From Lasiosphaeris hirsuta (lineage: Eukaryota > Ascomycota > Sordariomycetes > Sordariales > Lasiosphaeriaceae), in contig JAUKUA010000006.1 of NCBI GenBank assembly GCA_030549175.1, positions 3,162,001 to 3,226,000 of the forward strand: a stretch of 64,000 bases of DNA, given 5' to 3'. A model generated the notes under the pieces. It was given only the letters and a program-made list of their open reading frames with translations. It searched no databases and was not told the origin of the DNA. The translations under genes and the position numbers were made by a program. Below are positions 34,648 through 47,529 of the stretch, in pieces. Each line of letters begins with the position of its first letter. Position 1 is the first letter of the stretch.

Positions 34648-35790
34648 TCAATCTGAATCGGAACAGTAGCTCACTAACGGTGTTGACGTGATGTTTGGGG
34701 GGGTAACGGGAACAATAACTCTGTCCGCTTTGTTGACTGCTGGTGGTGATTCATCCGGAACTAGTACGTCCTTGGCGATTCGCCTCTTCTTAAGGCCGGG
34801 GATCACGACCGATCGTTTCGGCGTGTCTTTGCTGCCAAAGTCGAGGAACGGGTCCAATGTCGCCCTAGTATTCCCGATAATCTCGGAGACGAGATTTTCC
34901 CGCCTCTTCTCCGCCGCGATTTCCGACTTCAATTTCCTCTTGTTCCCCGCCGGTTTGCTGCCGGTCTCTTTCTTTCCCTGGCCAGCATCCCCAGGCTGGG
35001 CCGCCGCACTTTCAAAAAGCGGCCGGGCCAAGGCTTTCTCGACTGGGAGGTCACTGTCGACATCGGCGCCTCCAAAATCAATCAGCGCCGCGTGTCGGGC
35101 GTCCGCCTCGGTGCCCGGCAGGAGTTCAATCCCCAGGCTCATGCGATCCTGCAGGTTCTCCGTCCTGACTGCCTCCCTCTCCCTCTCGTGCCTCCCAACG
35201 CGAAAGGCCTTCCTCAACCGCTGGTTCTGCGCATAGGGGTCATCCCACAGCCTAGCCGCCGCATCCTGCAGCTCACCGAGGCGCTCGCCCGCCTCCAGCA
35301 GCTGCTCGCGATCGGCAATCGTCTTCTCGAGGTTCCCAAAAGCGCTCTCGCGCTGGAGCGCGCGCTCCGCGTCCGTCGTGATCCGGAACCCCCCATCGAC
35401 CCCGGAAACCAAGCTCTCGTCGTCGGCGCCGGTATCCCGCTTCCGGCCGCCGGCCGCGACCACGTACGCCGTGTGCTGGGGGTCGGTGCGCACCTCGACC
35501 TCGCCGCCGCACGCGGCGTGCCGCATGGTGAAGGCCCAGATGGGCGTGCTGTGGTAGCTGCCGACGCGTTTCTTGGCCGCGTTGAACCGTACGCCCTGCC
35601 CGATGATGGTCGGCTTCGGGCAGTGCCCGCACCACACGGCGAAGGGCATCTCGAACCGCACCGTCAGCACCCCCTGCGACGCCAGCTTGGCCGCCCGCGC
35701 CCCCAGCGGGTGCTTCTTGTTCAGCGCGTTGCCCGACACCAGGCCGTCCTGGTCGGGCGGCACGTACCGGCCCATGTTGAAGCCTTGCAT
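34648..35790 (-). CDS. saf4: Splicing factor of the CWC16 family, Saf4/CCDC130 branch
   Basis: A nuclear spliceosome-associated protein of 380 residues, intronless. The N-terminal segment KHPLGARAAKLASQGVLTVRFEMPF matches the CCDC130/Saf4 branch rather than Yju2/CCDC94, whose start differs. (The segment is 25 residues and runs from about Lys26 to Phe50.) It is followed by CGHC (54-57) and GVRFNAAKKRVGSYHSTPI, then VRTDPQHTAYVV, all standard in the family. The second zinc pair is HAAC (91-94), where animal CCDC130 has two cysteines. The C-terminal half is charged and probably disordered. The start is the first ATG and gives the fungal-type MQGFNMGRYVPPDQ. Confidence 0.92.
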   Translation of the reverse strand: MQGFNMGRYVPPDQDGLVSGNALNKKHPLGARAAKLASQGVLTVRFEMPFAVWCGHCPKPTIIGQGVRFNAAKKRVGSYHSTPIWAFTMRHAACGGEVEVRTDPQHTAYVVAAGGRKRDTGADDESLVSGVDGGFRITTDAERALQRESAFGNLEKTIADREQLLEAGERLGELQDAAARLWDDPYAQNQRLRKAFRVGRHEREREAVRTENLQDRMSLGIELLPGTEADARHAALIDFGGADVDSDLPVEKALARPLFESAAAQPGDAGQGKKETGSKPAGNKRKLKSEIAAEKRRENLVSEIIGNTRATLDPFLDFGSKDTPKRSVVIPGLKKRRIAKDVLVPDESPPAVNKADRVIVPVTPPNITSTPLVSYCSDSD

Positions 35791-36243
35791 TTTGCCGGTT
35801 CGGGGGTGGTGTCGCTGGAGGTGGGTTGTTGGATGTTTGTTGGAGTGTGGTCGGTGGTGTTGCGAGAGCGTTTAGCGGTGGTGGTATTTGTCTCCGAGGA
35901 CTTGGGCTTTGTGGTGTTGGAAATCGTCAAGAGCCGGGTGTGGATACGTCATTGTAGGATGGTAGGTGTGAATTGTAGGTCGTCTTTCGAGGTGTAAACT
36001 CTACATCACAGATCGCAGACGTCGGGGGCGTTGCCCGGAGTTTCGCTGATGTGATGCAAAGGCCAGCGTTAAAGGCTAGCGTTGGAGGGGTGACGAGTAT
36101 TTCAGTGCGTCACACTTGTGGCTTTAGGTTGCCCGGCTGTTTCGCCGACAGGGGCAAAAAGAAAAGCCAGCCCCCAGCAACCAAGTCAGGCCAGGCCAAT
36201 ACTAACAAAATATTGCCCCTGAATCATCACTTGTAGGCTTTCA
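35791..36243. other. Intergenic region
   Basis: Saf4 promoter and upstream region of the broken HNH-type gene. Nothing further is visible. Confidence 0.4.
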
Positions 36244-37412
36244 ATGCCCATTGAGTTTCCATGGGTGGGTGGATGTCACTTGGGAATATCACATCGCATC
36301 CTTCTGAAAACCGCAATCGCTTTCCCGAGCCATTTCGACAGTACTTTTTTCCCAGACATAACCTCTCCGGCTCCAGACAACCCGACGGGCGCAGTGCTTC
36401 TATCAATCTTGAGCTCCATGATCTTAAGCGGCCCGTTGCCTATTCCGAAGAGAACATCAAGCAAGCGGGCAAGAAAAGATCTTCAGAATGACTATAAGCA
36501 CCTACAGCTTGACCTTGAGCTAGCTAAGAGGGAAGTACGGCCATCGACCAGTTTTGACGCTCGTTACTGGACATCCGCTGCCGCCGCATGTGAGGCATCG
36601 GTCGAGTGTCTCCATGCCGAGACCAAACTTGCTGTCCGAGACTGGGTGGAAAACGGTGAAGGACCTGCTGCATCATGGTGGGCGACCAACGAAGCGCGCC
36701 GCATTATCGAGCAGATAAAAGCAGCCACTTTGGAAAAGTCCCTCTACATAAAGCAAGCTGTGAGGGTCAACCAAGGTGGTCCCATCAGACGCGCATTTCA
36801 GGCCATGTTCACAATAAGCCAACTTGGCATCTGTGCAGATAAAGTTGGTATGGGCGCACGTAAGAGATCGGAACAAGCAAAGTTCAAAAATGATCTCATT
36901 CAATTTTACGGTGCTGCAACAACAAACCGAATAAGCCAAAGGCCATCATCGACGAGGATACCGAATCGCTCGATAAGATCATTGTCCTCAAGAGCCAGGG
37001 TATACCCAAAGATATAACCATTCGGGACCTAGACGACCAGAGACTGTCCTTCAGGAACGACAACCGTCCGAGAGTAAGATACCTGTACTTCCCCTTCGTC
37101 GTTGCGCAGCTCAAGATGGCATGGAGACACGAGTACCAGAAAGATCCCACCAAGAAGCTGAGACCCCAGCTGGGAAAGGAGTTCTGGGTATCGCGAGGAA
37201 GATATCTTAACTGGGGGCTTCTCCTCGCTCTCGCTGAAGAAATCGGCCATGACACATCATTCCCAGAGAACATGCCGCCTCTGCCCGGAACCGATCACGA
37301 TACCCAGCCCCAAAGAGATGAGGATGACGTGGAGACTGGACTTATTGTTATTGCGAAGATCATTGCAGCTCAGAGACGAGGGGACGAAGAAGAGGACGAG
37401 GAAGAGGAGTAA
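36244..37412 (+). pseudogene. Broken gene of the fungal HNH-nuclease family, nuclease core missing
   Basis: Two frames carry the two halves. The first (36244 to about 36930) ends in RSEQAKFKNDLIQFYGAA, which resembles the segment just before the HNH core in the large fungal HNH-domain family. The second (about 36913-37412, another frame) contains DLDDQRLSFRNDNRPRVRYL and YFPFVVAQ, then a Trp-rich segment and an acidic tail, like that family's C-terminal part. The part between them, which in relatives carries the Cys/His-rich AAH...RNGL nuclease site, is absent. The two frames meet at a CAACAACAAAC stretch near 36920. A GTAAGA at 36860 looks like a donor, but no acceptor gives a compatible phase. 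I infer an internal deletion plus frameshift. Family assignment rests on remembered pattern similarity. Confidence 0.6.
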
Positions 37413-38571
37413 CAGGGGAGGGTTACAGGTCTACGAGCATTGTGTTTGATGCATTTAGACTCCAAGTGGTAGCTGAGTAGGCCGTAGAATTCTTTGTACG
37501 CGGCCTTAGCCAATCTACGATTCCTCGCGCTTTCTAACAAAATGATAGAAACTGCGCTAAGATCTACATCCCTAATAATCCCAGATGCAAGTGAGTCTCC
37601 GTCCAGCCTTCCGCTTGGGCCGGACGACGACGATGACATTGTCGGTAATCGCGGGAGTTGTTCGAAGAAGAAGCAAAAGAAGTCGCAGAGGAACTGGTAT
37701 TTGGTTACGCAGTGTTGTGGTGGCAACGTGGCGTGATGTGGGTGGGTGGAAGAGGGATGCTGCTCAACTGATTGATTTGTGGTGAGAATTCTTTTTTTGG
37801 GGGTTTGGCCAGCAGCAAGCTTTGAACAGATGGGTGGTGGGATTTGTTAGTGCGTGATTCATCTAGACAGATTTCTCGTCGGCGTACACACTGGTGTGCA
37901 TGTAGCTAATAGTATATTGGATAATGCAACCAAAATGCCCAACAACTGATATATAGGTTGGAGAGTTTGGGTTATTCCAGAACCGCCTGCCGATTCAGGT
38001 ACGGCTGCAAGATCTTCGGCCAAGACTTCTCGCGATCACCCTGCTGCCCTCTTCCCCGCAGCATACCCCGATAGTGGCATTTCCCCATTACCCCGAATAC
38101 CTTATTCTTGACATCGTCACCATAGGTAATCGTCTTGGGTAGCTTCTGCAGTGCAAGCTCGGTATCCCCTAGCCCGAACCATGCCAATGACTGCAGAGCA
38201 GAGCAAGCAATGCTCGAATCGTCACCACAAATCCATCCCCCGAGGTAACTTACCCCGAAAAGACGCCAGACCAGCTGCAACCAAGCCCGTATGTTTAGCC
38301 AGCTGCCTAATGGGTTCGGGCTATCCGCTGCTCGACCGCGGGAGTAGGCGTCTTTGGATATGTTTATCCCACTGTTTACCCGGCAATACTACGCCCGCCT
38401 TCACCTTCCGCCTCCTCATCGAGGCCGGTTACCAGGTCCTTGGCCATGGCTCACTTGCTTAATTACCGTGCGAGAGCCTCTCTGCAGGTAGGCAAAATCC
38501 TGCAAGGGGTTGATACCGACAGGAGCCGATCATTTACATCGAAGTGTACGTGATTCGGAGCAGAATACAGG
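37413..38571. other. Upstream region of the first GH43 gene
   Basis: No supportable gene. Two TTAGCC hexamers (minus-strand GGCTAA, the core read by XlnR/XYR1-type xylan regulators) occur at about 37505-37510 and 38295-38300. The second is 272 bases before the GH43 start. Single hexamers are weak evidence. Confidence 0.35.
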
Positions 38572-40804
<2,233 letters not shown>

Positions 40805-41088
40805 GTGGTAATAATATGTTTTGTAACTGGGGTTGGGAATACCGTAAGTTTTGATTGAAAATGGGTCGTAACTGCGCCAACCGTTTGGTGGCCACCCTTT
40901 CAAATTGATTTTTGGTATATCGCAATCTTCATTGCATCCAGCCAACCAAAAATACATTACCAGTATACGATCGCTCTGCTCCTTTATAAAACAAATATGA
41001 CGCCCCTGGATGGATGTTGCCAGTAACGCTTGTGTGCAGATTTCGAGTCCTGAGATTTCGCTTCAGCGCTCCCCAATCGTGCGATACC

Positions 41089-42874
41089 TCAAACGGTACC
41101 CTTCCTCCTCCGAATCTCGATTTTGGCATCAAGCGGTGGAACAATCGTCTGGCCGATCCAGATCGGCTTGGGCCGCTCGGCTATCGGCTTGATTTCGTAG
41201 TTCCGCAACAGGTACGCCAAGATCATTTTGAGCTCATGCGCAACAAAGAACCGCCCCGGGCTATAACCACTATGTTAGCTAACCGTCCTAGTCAGGCTGC
41301 CGGGTGACAACTTACCAAGCATGCCGCCCATGACTGAAGGGCAGATGGGCATCACTCGTCGTCACCATCCCTAGCCGCTTGATCCGTATCGCCTCCTCCG
41401 GATCGCTCTTCTCCTCCTTGGGACGCGCCTCGTACTCCTCGCGCACACGCGAGAAGCGCAGCGCATCGTACGCGTACGGTTCCGGGTACAGGTCCGGGTC
41501 GTGGTGTGTGCCCGCCAGATCGAGCATTAGGTACCCGCCCTGCGGCACGTGCCAGCCCTCCGCGGGGTTGGTGATGCCTTCCTTCGCGATCACCTTGCGA
41601 TGCGTCAGAGCTGTTGCGAAGTGGCTGAGGCGCATGCTCTCGCGGATGGCGCTGTCGGTGCGGTACAGGCTTGAGAGGCCCGTCTTCGTCCAATACCCAT
41701 CTCCTTCTGCGCCCAGCCCGCGTGCGGTCTCCTCGCGCAGCACTTCGAGGTACTTGTCCTTGGGGTCCGAGGAGAGCAGGTCGAGGAGCAGGTTGTGGCC
41801 TGTTATCACAGTTGTGTGGATCGCAGCGAACTCGATTGGTAGCAGGCTCTTGGAGATGAGGGCAGCATCGAGCTTATCCGTTGCTCCATCAGTCTGGGCC
41901 TGTCGGATCAGCCACGTGACGAGGCATTCCTCGGGGTCCCATGCTTCGTACTCGGGATCGCCGGCGGCCTTGCGCGCCATGTCGTGCAGGCGCTTCTCGA
42001 TAACAGGCCCGACGATGCGGAACGACTTGCGCCATATCCACCAGTTGGGTAACACGACGAAGGGCGCCACGGCCGGGTGCATGATCTTGGGGAACATGTT
42101 GAGGATGAAGCTGTTGCGCACAAGGGCATCCACAAACGAGACCTGCGAGTCAACGAATCCCTTGTTTTTGCACGTTTCGCCCACTACAACCCTGTTGGTC
42201 ACCATGGGCACGATGCCCAGCAATGCCTCCCACAGGTTCAACGACTTCCAGTCCTCGGTATCGGCGCCGAATGTGGCATCAATAGCGCTGTGGACGTCGT
42301 CTTGGATCGCCGGGATTAACCCCACCAGGTTGCGCGTGAGGTGCTTGTGAAGAGCGCCGATGGGAAAATGGTCATCGGTGCCGAGGAACTGGTAGTCGCC
42401 GTGCATCAGGTCGGCGTGCGCCTCCTTAGCGGACAGTATGCGGTCGGGCAACTCGAGCAGCCAGGCGGTCTGCGAACGGGGTACGACGACTTCCTGGGGG
42501 CGGCTCGGCGCCGAGGGCACCACGTAGGCGCGATCATGCTTGGTGTACTGTTCGGGGGGCGCTCTGGTCAGCAACCTGAAGAAGGGGACTTGAGGGCCCC
42601 TACGAGTAGAGACGTGCATCGGGGCAGAGCAGAGACATACCTTTTCGTAGCCCTCCTCGACCCAGCGATTGAAGTGCGTGACGTAGCCAACCCAGTTCCT
42701 GATGCTCCCGACGACGCCCCCGCCAAAGCCAACGCGGGGTAGGGATGCCGGGTAGCGGGGCTTCCATGTGAAGTCGACGACGAAAGAGCTGACGGTGAAG
42801 ATGAATAGGGCAGTGGCGATGCGACCCGGAGTCAATAGCGCCTCTAGGAGCTGCGAGATGATGCTAGTCGCCAT
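41089..42874 (-). CDS. Cytochrome P450 monooxygenase
   Basis: A membrane-anchored haem monooxygenase of 545 residues. Exons are 42874-42641, 42547-41316 and 41260-41089. The N-terminal hydrophobic anchor is IATALFIFTVSSFVVDF. Later landmarks are AIHTTVITGHNLLLDLL in the I-helix region, the ExxR motif AIRESMRLS, and the haem loop LPFSHGRHACPGRFF. The haem-loop cysteine codon is split by the last intron (TG|C), so an unspliced reading wrongly ends in HAW. Intron 1 (93 nt) keeps frame and has no stop, so its retention would insert 31 residues after GYEK. Removing it gives GYEKYTKHDRAY, as in other fungal P450s. Sequence style is that of fungal multi-step oxidases (the CYP68/503-like set), but no pathway is suggested because no terpene or polyketide synthase lies nearby. 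Confidence 0.95.
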
Positions 42875-43144
42875 GTTGTGGGCGGCAATCTACCAGATTG
42901 ACAGTTCGTGAATCGTGAATCGTGGCTGACGTGAGCTCGCGTCCAGGTCTTCCGCTGAAGATGGCGGGGAAGTCAATCAATCGCATTGGGATAATGTAAA
43001 TGCGAAAGATGCAGAAGATGACGGGCGTTTTGATGGGCGCCCATGGTGAGCTCGAGCGGGCGCCCCTGTGTCAGCAGTATAGTATGTAGTCGACAATAGG
43101 CAGGAGTTGGCTGATGAAACAAGAGCTGCTTCGCCAACCGTGAG

Positions 43145-43170
43145 CTTGCAGCTCTTGCAGCTCTTGCAGC
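43145..43170. repeat. Tandem 9-bp CTTGCAGCT repeat
   Basis: Two full and one nearly full copy of CTTGCAGCT head to tail, about 275 bases upstream of the P450 start codon. Confidence 0.85.
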
Positions 43171-43367
43171 GTGGGTGAGCAGGGACCTCGTCATGACTGA
43201 CGGGACTCGGAGCGCTTGCAGTTCCGTGGTCAGCGGTAGTTATATGCAGCCTCCCGCCGCGTCTGATAGAAACCGGGATTCGTCATAAGTGAAGATAGGA
43301 GCAATTTTTAGACCGTGGTGAATGGTAACTACTCAATTGCTTCCGTGGAGACGGCTGTAGCAGTGCA

Positions 43368-43372
<5 letters not shown>

Positions 43373-43412
<40 letters not shown>
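43373..43412. repeat. (AT)20 microsatellite
   Basis: Uninterrupted AT dinucleotide run in intergenic DNA. Confidence 0.97.
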
Positions 43413-43415
<3 letters not shown>

Positions 43416-44241
43416 GTCTGATCAGGCAATGCAACATCTTTGGCGCAAGGGGCTTTGCAAGGAACCGACAAGGAACACTGTATAAAGCAATGTCTGAAAT
43501 TATACCTATCAAAGAGAGAAACAACTCAATACTGAATAATATGTTTCGAGGGACTTGAAATTGGCTATCACATACGTTGGTATGTATACCTAGCTCTGCC
43601 CGTCGGTGGTTGTGTGGAGCTCAAAGGCCCCAGCGTCAATCCAGAATCAAGAGAAGAGACCGATAATCACAACAACACTTCACAGCTCGCAGAATTATCG
43701 TTTAAATGCAAATTATGTGCTGGTGAATTGCAAAGTTGCATAATAGTAAACGACATAATTCGCTTGCACAGGTGCTTGTGCCGTTCAAGATGAGGTTTCG
43801 CCTGGGGCTGGCGCTGGTGTCTCGAATCACCCAAGCCCGCCCCAGACTTCCCTAGCTGACGTTCGAGCCAACCGTTGGTCTGAGACGGCTCGCCAAGATT
43901 CCCCAGCTTCTGCCCCTGTTCGAATGCATCGACGTTTGTGCCTGCCACCCAAATTCGACGACGTTTCCGAGGACCTGTGGCGGGCTTCAACCTGAGGGTT
44001 ACCTGGAAAGCAGACAACACGGATGCCTAGCATTTTCCCCGAGCTAAATCACCCCCCTCGTTTGAAATTCTTGGCGATGGCGGGAATTCTTTTCGCCAAC
44101 CTCGATAGTTACGATTGATTCATTTGTCGTTCGGCGCCATACTGGCATCGTGACGTTTGATAACCGCTGTGAGGCCGGCTGAATCCTTCTATTTGGCTCG
44201 GATCTCCCTAGTTTTTGAAGAATCTCGAGCTGCATGCTACC

Positions 44242-46625
44242 ATGTCGACCTTCAACGGCTTGGTGACCGAATTTCCTGACATTCGAGGTATGTACATGTC
44301 TCCGTTTTCTACGTTGATATAGCTTCTTTCGGCTTACCAACACAAACAGTTGACTTCTTCCGCAACCACCCAGACCTTCGGCCGCCGTTAGCATGCTTCT
44401 TGAGCCACATCCACAGCGACCACCTTGCTGGTCTGGAGAGCCTGCGCTCACCCTTGTATGGAAACTAATGGCCGGCCGCTGTGCACTACTAACTAGTTTG
44501 CAGCGTCTACTGCTCCGCTGCCACAAAGGAAATTCTCCTTCGTCTCGAGCGCTTCCCTTGTCGCATCAACTATGCCAAGGGCATCTTGGAGGCGCGCCTG
44601 CAGAGATATAAACATCTCAGAAATCTTCTGGTAAGATTTGGCCACGCCTTCTATTCTCTTCATACGCTCACAGATCGAAGAAACCGCTTCCGTTGGAAAC
44701 TCCGGCCGTCCTAGAGCTTGAACCTGGGAACCATATCCAAGTTACACTCTTCAATGCAAACCATTGCCCCGGTGCCGTAATGTTCTGTAGGTCTATCCTG
44801 CCTGCAAACGGCACTTTATAGCAATGCTTACCCTGAGGCCTCAGTAATCGAGGGACAGGGCAAAGCGATTCTCTATACAGGCGACATCAGGAGCGAGTCG
44901 TGGTTTGTGAACGCAATTTCACGATCGCCGTCTCTGATCGAGTACTCGTCGGGCCTTAAAACGCTCGACACTATTTACCTTGATACCTCACACATCGAAA
45001 ACGTCTCCTTCCCGACCAAATCCGAGGGCATTGGTGAGCTTCTAGCCAAGGTGGCCAAATACCCGCCTGACACAATCTTTCATTTTCAAGCGTGGACGTA
45101 TGGGTGAGTGCAGTGAGCCCCAGCACGAAACCCCCTGGCTGACTGTCCGTCCCATTAGATATGAGGATGTCTGGATTGCCATGTCAAAGTTATTAGGTGC
45201 CAAGGTTGTTTTGCCTCTTGACCGTTCAGATGCTAAATTACTTACCCAACTTCCACAGATCCATGTCGACGAATATAAAATGCGGATCTATGCGTCGCTC
45301 CTTGCAACAGACCCTAGCAGCAGGTTCGGTACACAGTTTCATCTGTCCCCTGAAGCTGCCGGTCTGGTAGGCTTCATGTGCGGGAATACGCACCATGCAG
45401 GCTGTCTTACCCTCGACGAGAAGGTTCGACTGCATAGCTGCGAGAAAGGAAATTACTGCAAGACCGTCCTAGAATCGCCAGTCGTCCGGATCCAGCCCAT
45501 TGTTACTCGCCTCCCAAATGGGCAAGACGTTGCCGATGTCGGTTTTGGTGGCGGCGGCGATGACTTGGAGCGAGATGTCGAATTGGACTATCTTTTGCCC
45601 ACAGAGGTTGAGACGCTCATGGATGTGTAAGTCGCGTCTACGATCCTTGACGCGGAGGGCCTGCTAACCGATTTCTAGTATCTGTAATATTGACGAGGTA
45701 CCTGGTGAGCTGAAGGAGCACATACGCCAATTCCTCCTTCAAGCTTCGGCCAGTGGTCGGAAAATTCCCCTTGATCTTGAGCGAGCAACTTTCGGGGATA
45801 AAAACGAGACAAAAATTGTAAACGCATTCCAAGCGATTGCCAAAATGCCCCGGCTTGGACGCGACGCAAAGCGCACGTATGGGCCTAAAGAGGCTTTGCC
45901 AAATCTGGTCACATTTCCCTATTCTCGCCATTCATCGTACCCAGAACTCTGCCATCTCCTCGAGGCATTGAAGCCCAGAGACGTATGGCCATGTACCGTC
46001 AACCCCCGAGAATGGTTTGAACATGGTTCGTTCTTCTTTCCTTTTCTCTGCATTCCCTATCCGCTCCAAACTGACCTCTGCAACATCAGACATCACGATT
46101 AAAGGTCTCTTTGGGCGATACTGCTCAGGAACCATCTTCAAACATGATGATCTCATGAAAGTCTATGCGAGCAATGCGCGGGCTGATGTCGGTAGCAACG
46201 ACAGCCAAGATACGACCATATCTACCCGTAGCTCTGTTCCCCATGATTGGCTCCAGAGTTCCCCTAAACTTGGACGAGAGACCATTCCTCTTTCTGGTAC
46301 CCCGAACCCGTCGATATCCGTGGTCGATCGGCTTGGAAGTGTTTCTCAAACGCAGTTGGGAATTACCGGCACTGGCAACCCCAATGCGCCTATCGAAGTA
46401 GACGATGAGTCTATGCAGGGGCAGCCTAGTTTTGAAGATCCGGACCTTGTATACGTCCTGGGATCTCAGAACTCCGATCTGTCGCAGCAGGCTCTCGAGG
46501 CTCGTTTCAATGCCTTTCGAACGATTCTAGAAAATGCGGACAATAACAATGGCGACGGGATTTGTTTAATGTCGACAACCGACAATCACTCGGAAGTAGA
46601 GCAGGAGCTTCGGGGGTTTCTGTGA
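44242..46625 (+). CDS. Artemis/SNM1-like metallo-beta-lactamase DNA repair nuclease
   Basis: A predicted nuclear nuclease of the SNM1/Artemis group (beta-lactamase fold with beta-CASP), which processes DNA ends or crosslinks. Exons are 44242-44287, 44350-44455, 44504-44630, 44681-44786, 44845-45103, 45159-45204, 45259-45626, 45679-46025 and 46090-46625, giving 646 residues. The catalytic motif FLSHIHSDHLAGLESL (HxHxDH) is near the N-terminus. NANHCPGAVMFLIEG (motif 3 His) and ILYTGDIRSE (motif 4 Asp) follow, then the DRMBL-type region. The protein begins directly with the nuclease fold, with no long N-terminal extension or zinc finger, so it is Artemis-like rather than Pso2-like. Intron 6 (45205-45258) is in frame, stopless and has a weak GTTGTT donor. 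Its removal gives GAKIHVDEYKM, which fits the family better. The tail is low-complexity and acidic. Confidence 0.9.
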
Positions 46626-47529
46626 ACGAAGCTGGACGGAACTGTTTGTCTTGGCCCAACGAATTTGGCATTCCACCACGCCCGATCTAGTCTGTTGGCA
46701 ATGTATAGAGTACAAACCCCATCAGCAAGTGTCTGCGACTTTGTCCGGCTCATATTGGGGATATAATCACGGCCATTGGTCTGCAAGTATTGTGAACTCC
46801 TAATCAACCCATATTCAACCCCCGAGCTGAGTTGATAGTATCCTGTTTCAAGCTAATGACAACCAAACCAGGAAATGATCATCATGGGTTGCAACGAATA
46901 ATTATTCCGTAAAACGAGGCCCTGCCGCGAACTGTCAAGCTAAAGGACAGGCTTAATCGTCAGCAATCCGGGAACTGGTCATGGAGGCAGGAAAATAATT
47001 CCAGAAATTGGAGGACATTGATCTGTACCATGTGTCATTCAGCACAGTTCAACAGCGGCATCCTCAAGCGAGGCGGCCGTGATTTAGCCAGTGTAGCATG
47101 CGATGACACCCTCCAGGGTCTTTTGAGGCTAAATATCTCGCTCGCTGCACCGACATCCCCGAGCAGGCAAACTGTGGGGAACGGCTCCTCTCAAAATTAC
47201 GTAGAGCCGCTGTAGCTGGTAGTTACCAAGATGGTTGGCTCAGTGGGATGTGTGGCTGCTTATTGTACATGAAGAAACATATATTTCTTCAACTTTCCCT
47301 CCCCCGTCCGTTCGACCCGCCGCCCGGGTCACTTCGCCGCAGCCGCACCTCCTTCTTACCCTTCTTTCTTTTCCGGTTTCCGGATATCCATACGAAACGT
47401 AGGAGGGAAATAAGTTTGCAGAACAGTGTTCGGCCAAGGATCAGTTGCTCATCCCGTCTGGCTACAGTGCCAGCAAGGGGGGTGATTTAGCCTCATCACC
47501 GCCTCCTGACCGACCTCACACACGCGGAC
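46626..47529. other. Intergenic region
   Basis: Between the Artemis-like and second GH43-like genes. The stretch 47270-47400 is pyrimidine-rich and promoter-like. No gene or repeat is visible. Confidence 0.4.

Larger units (their letters stand above)
42875..44241. other. Intergenic region with AT microsatellite and 9-bp repeats
   Basis: P450 promoter and upstream region of the Artemis-like gene. It contains (AT)20 at 43373-43412 and three copies of CTTGCAGCT (43145-43170). No gene is visible. Confidence 0.45.

Noticed and set aside
35092..35997. 301-codon plus-strand frame
   Set aside because: Antisense shadow of the saf4-like gene.
37370..37726. 118-codon minus-strand frame with Ser run
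   Set aside because: The Ser run is the antisense of the Glu-rich tail of the HNH-type gene. The rest has no recognisable domain.
41379..42350. 323-codon plus-strand frame
   Set aside because: Antisense shadow of the cytochrome P450 gene.
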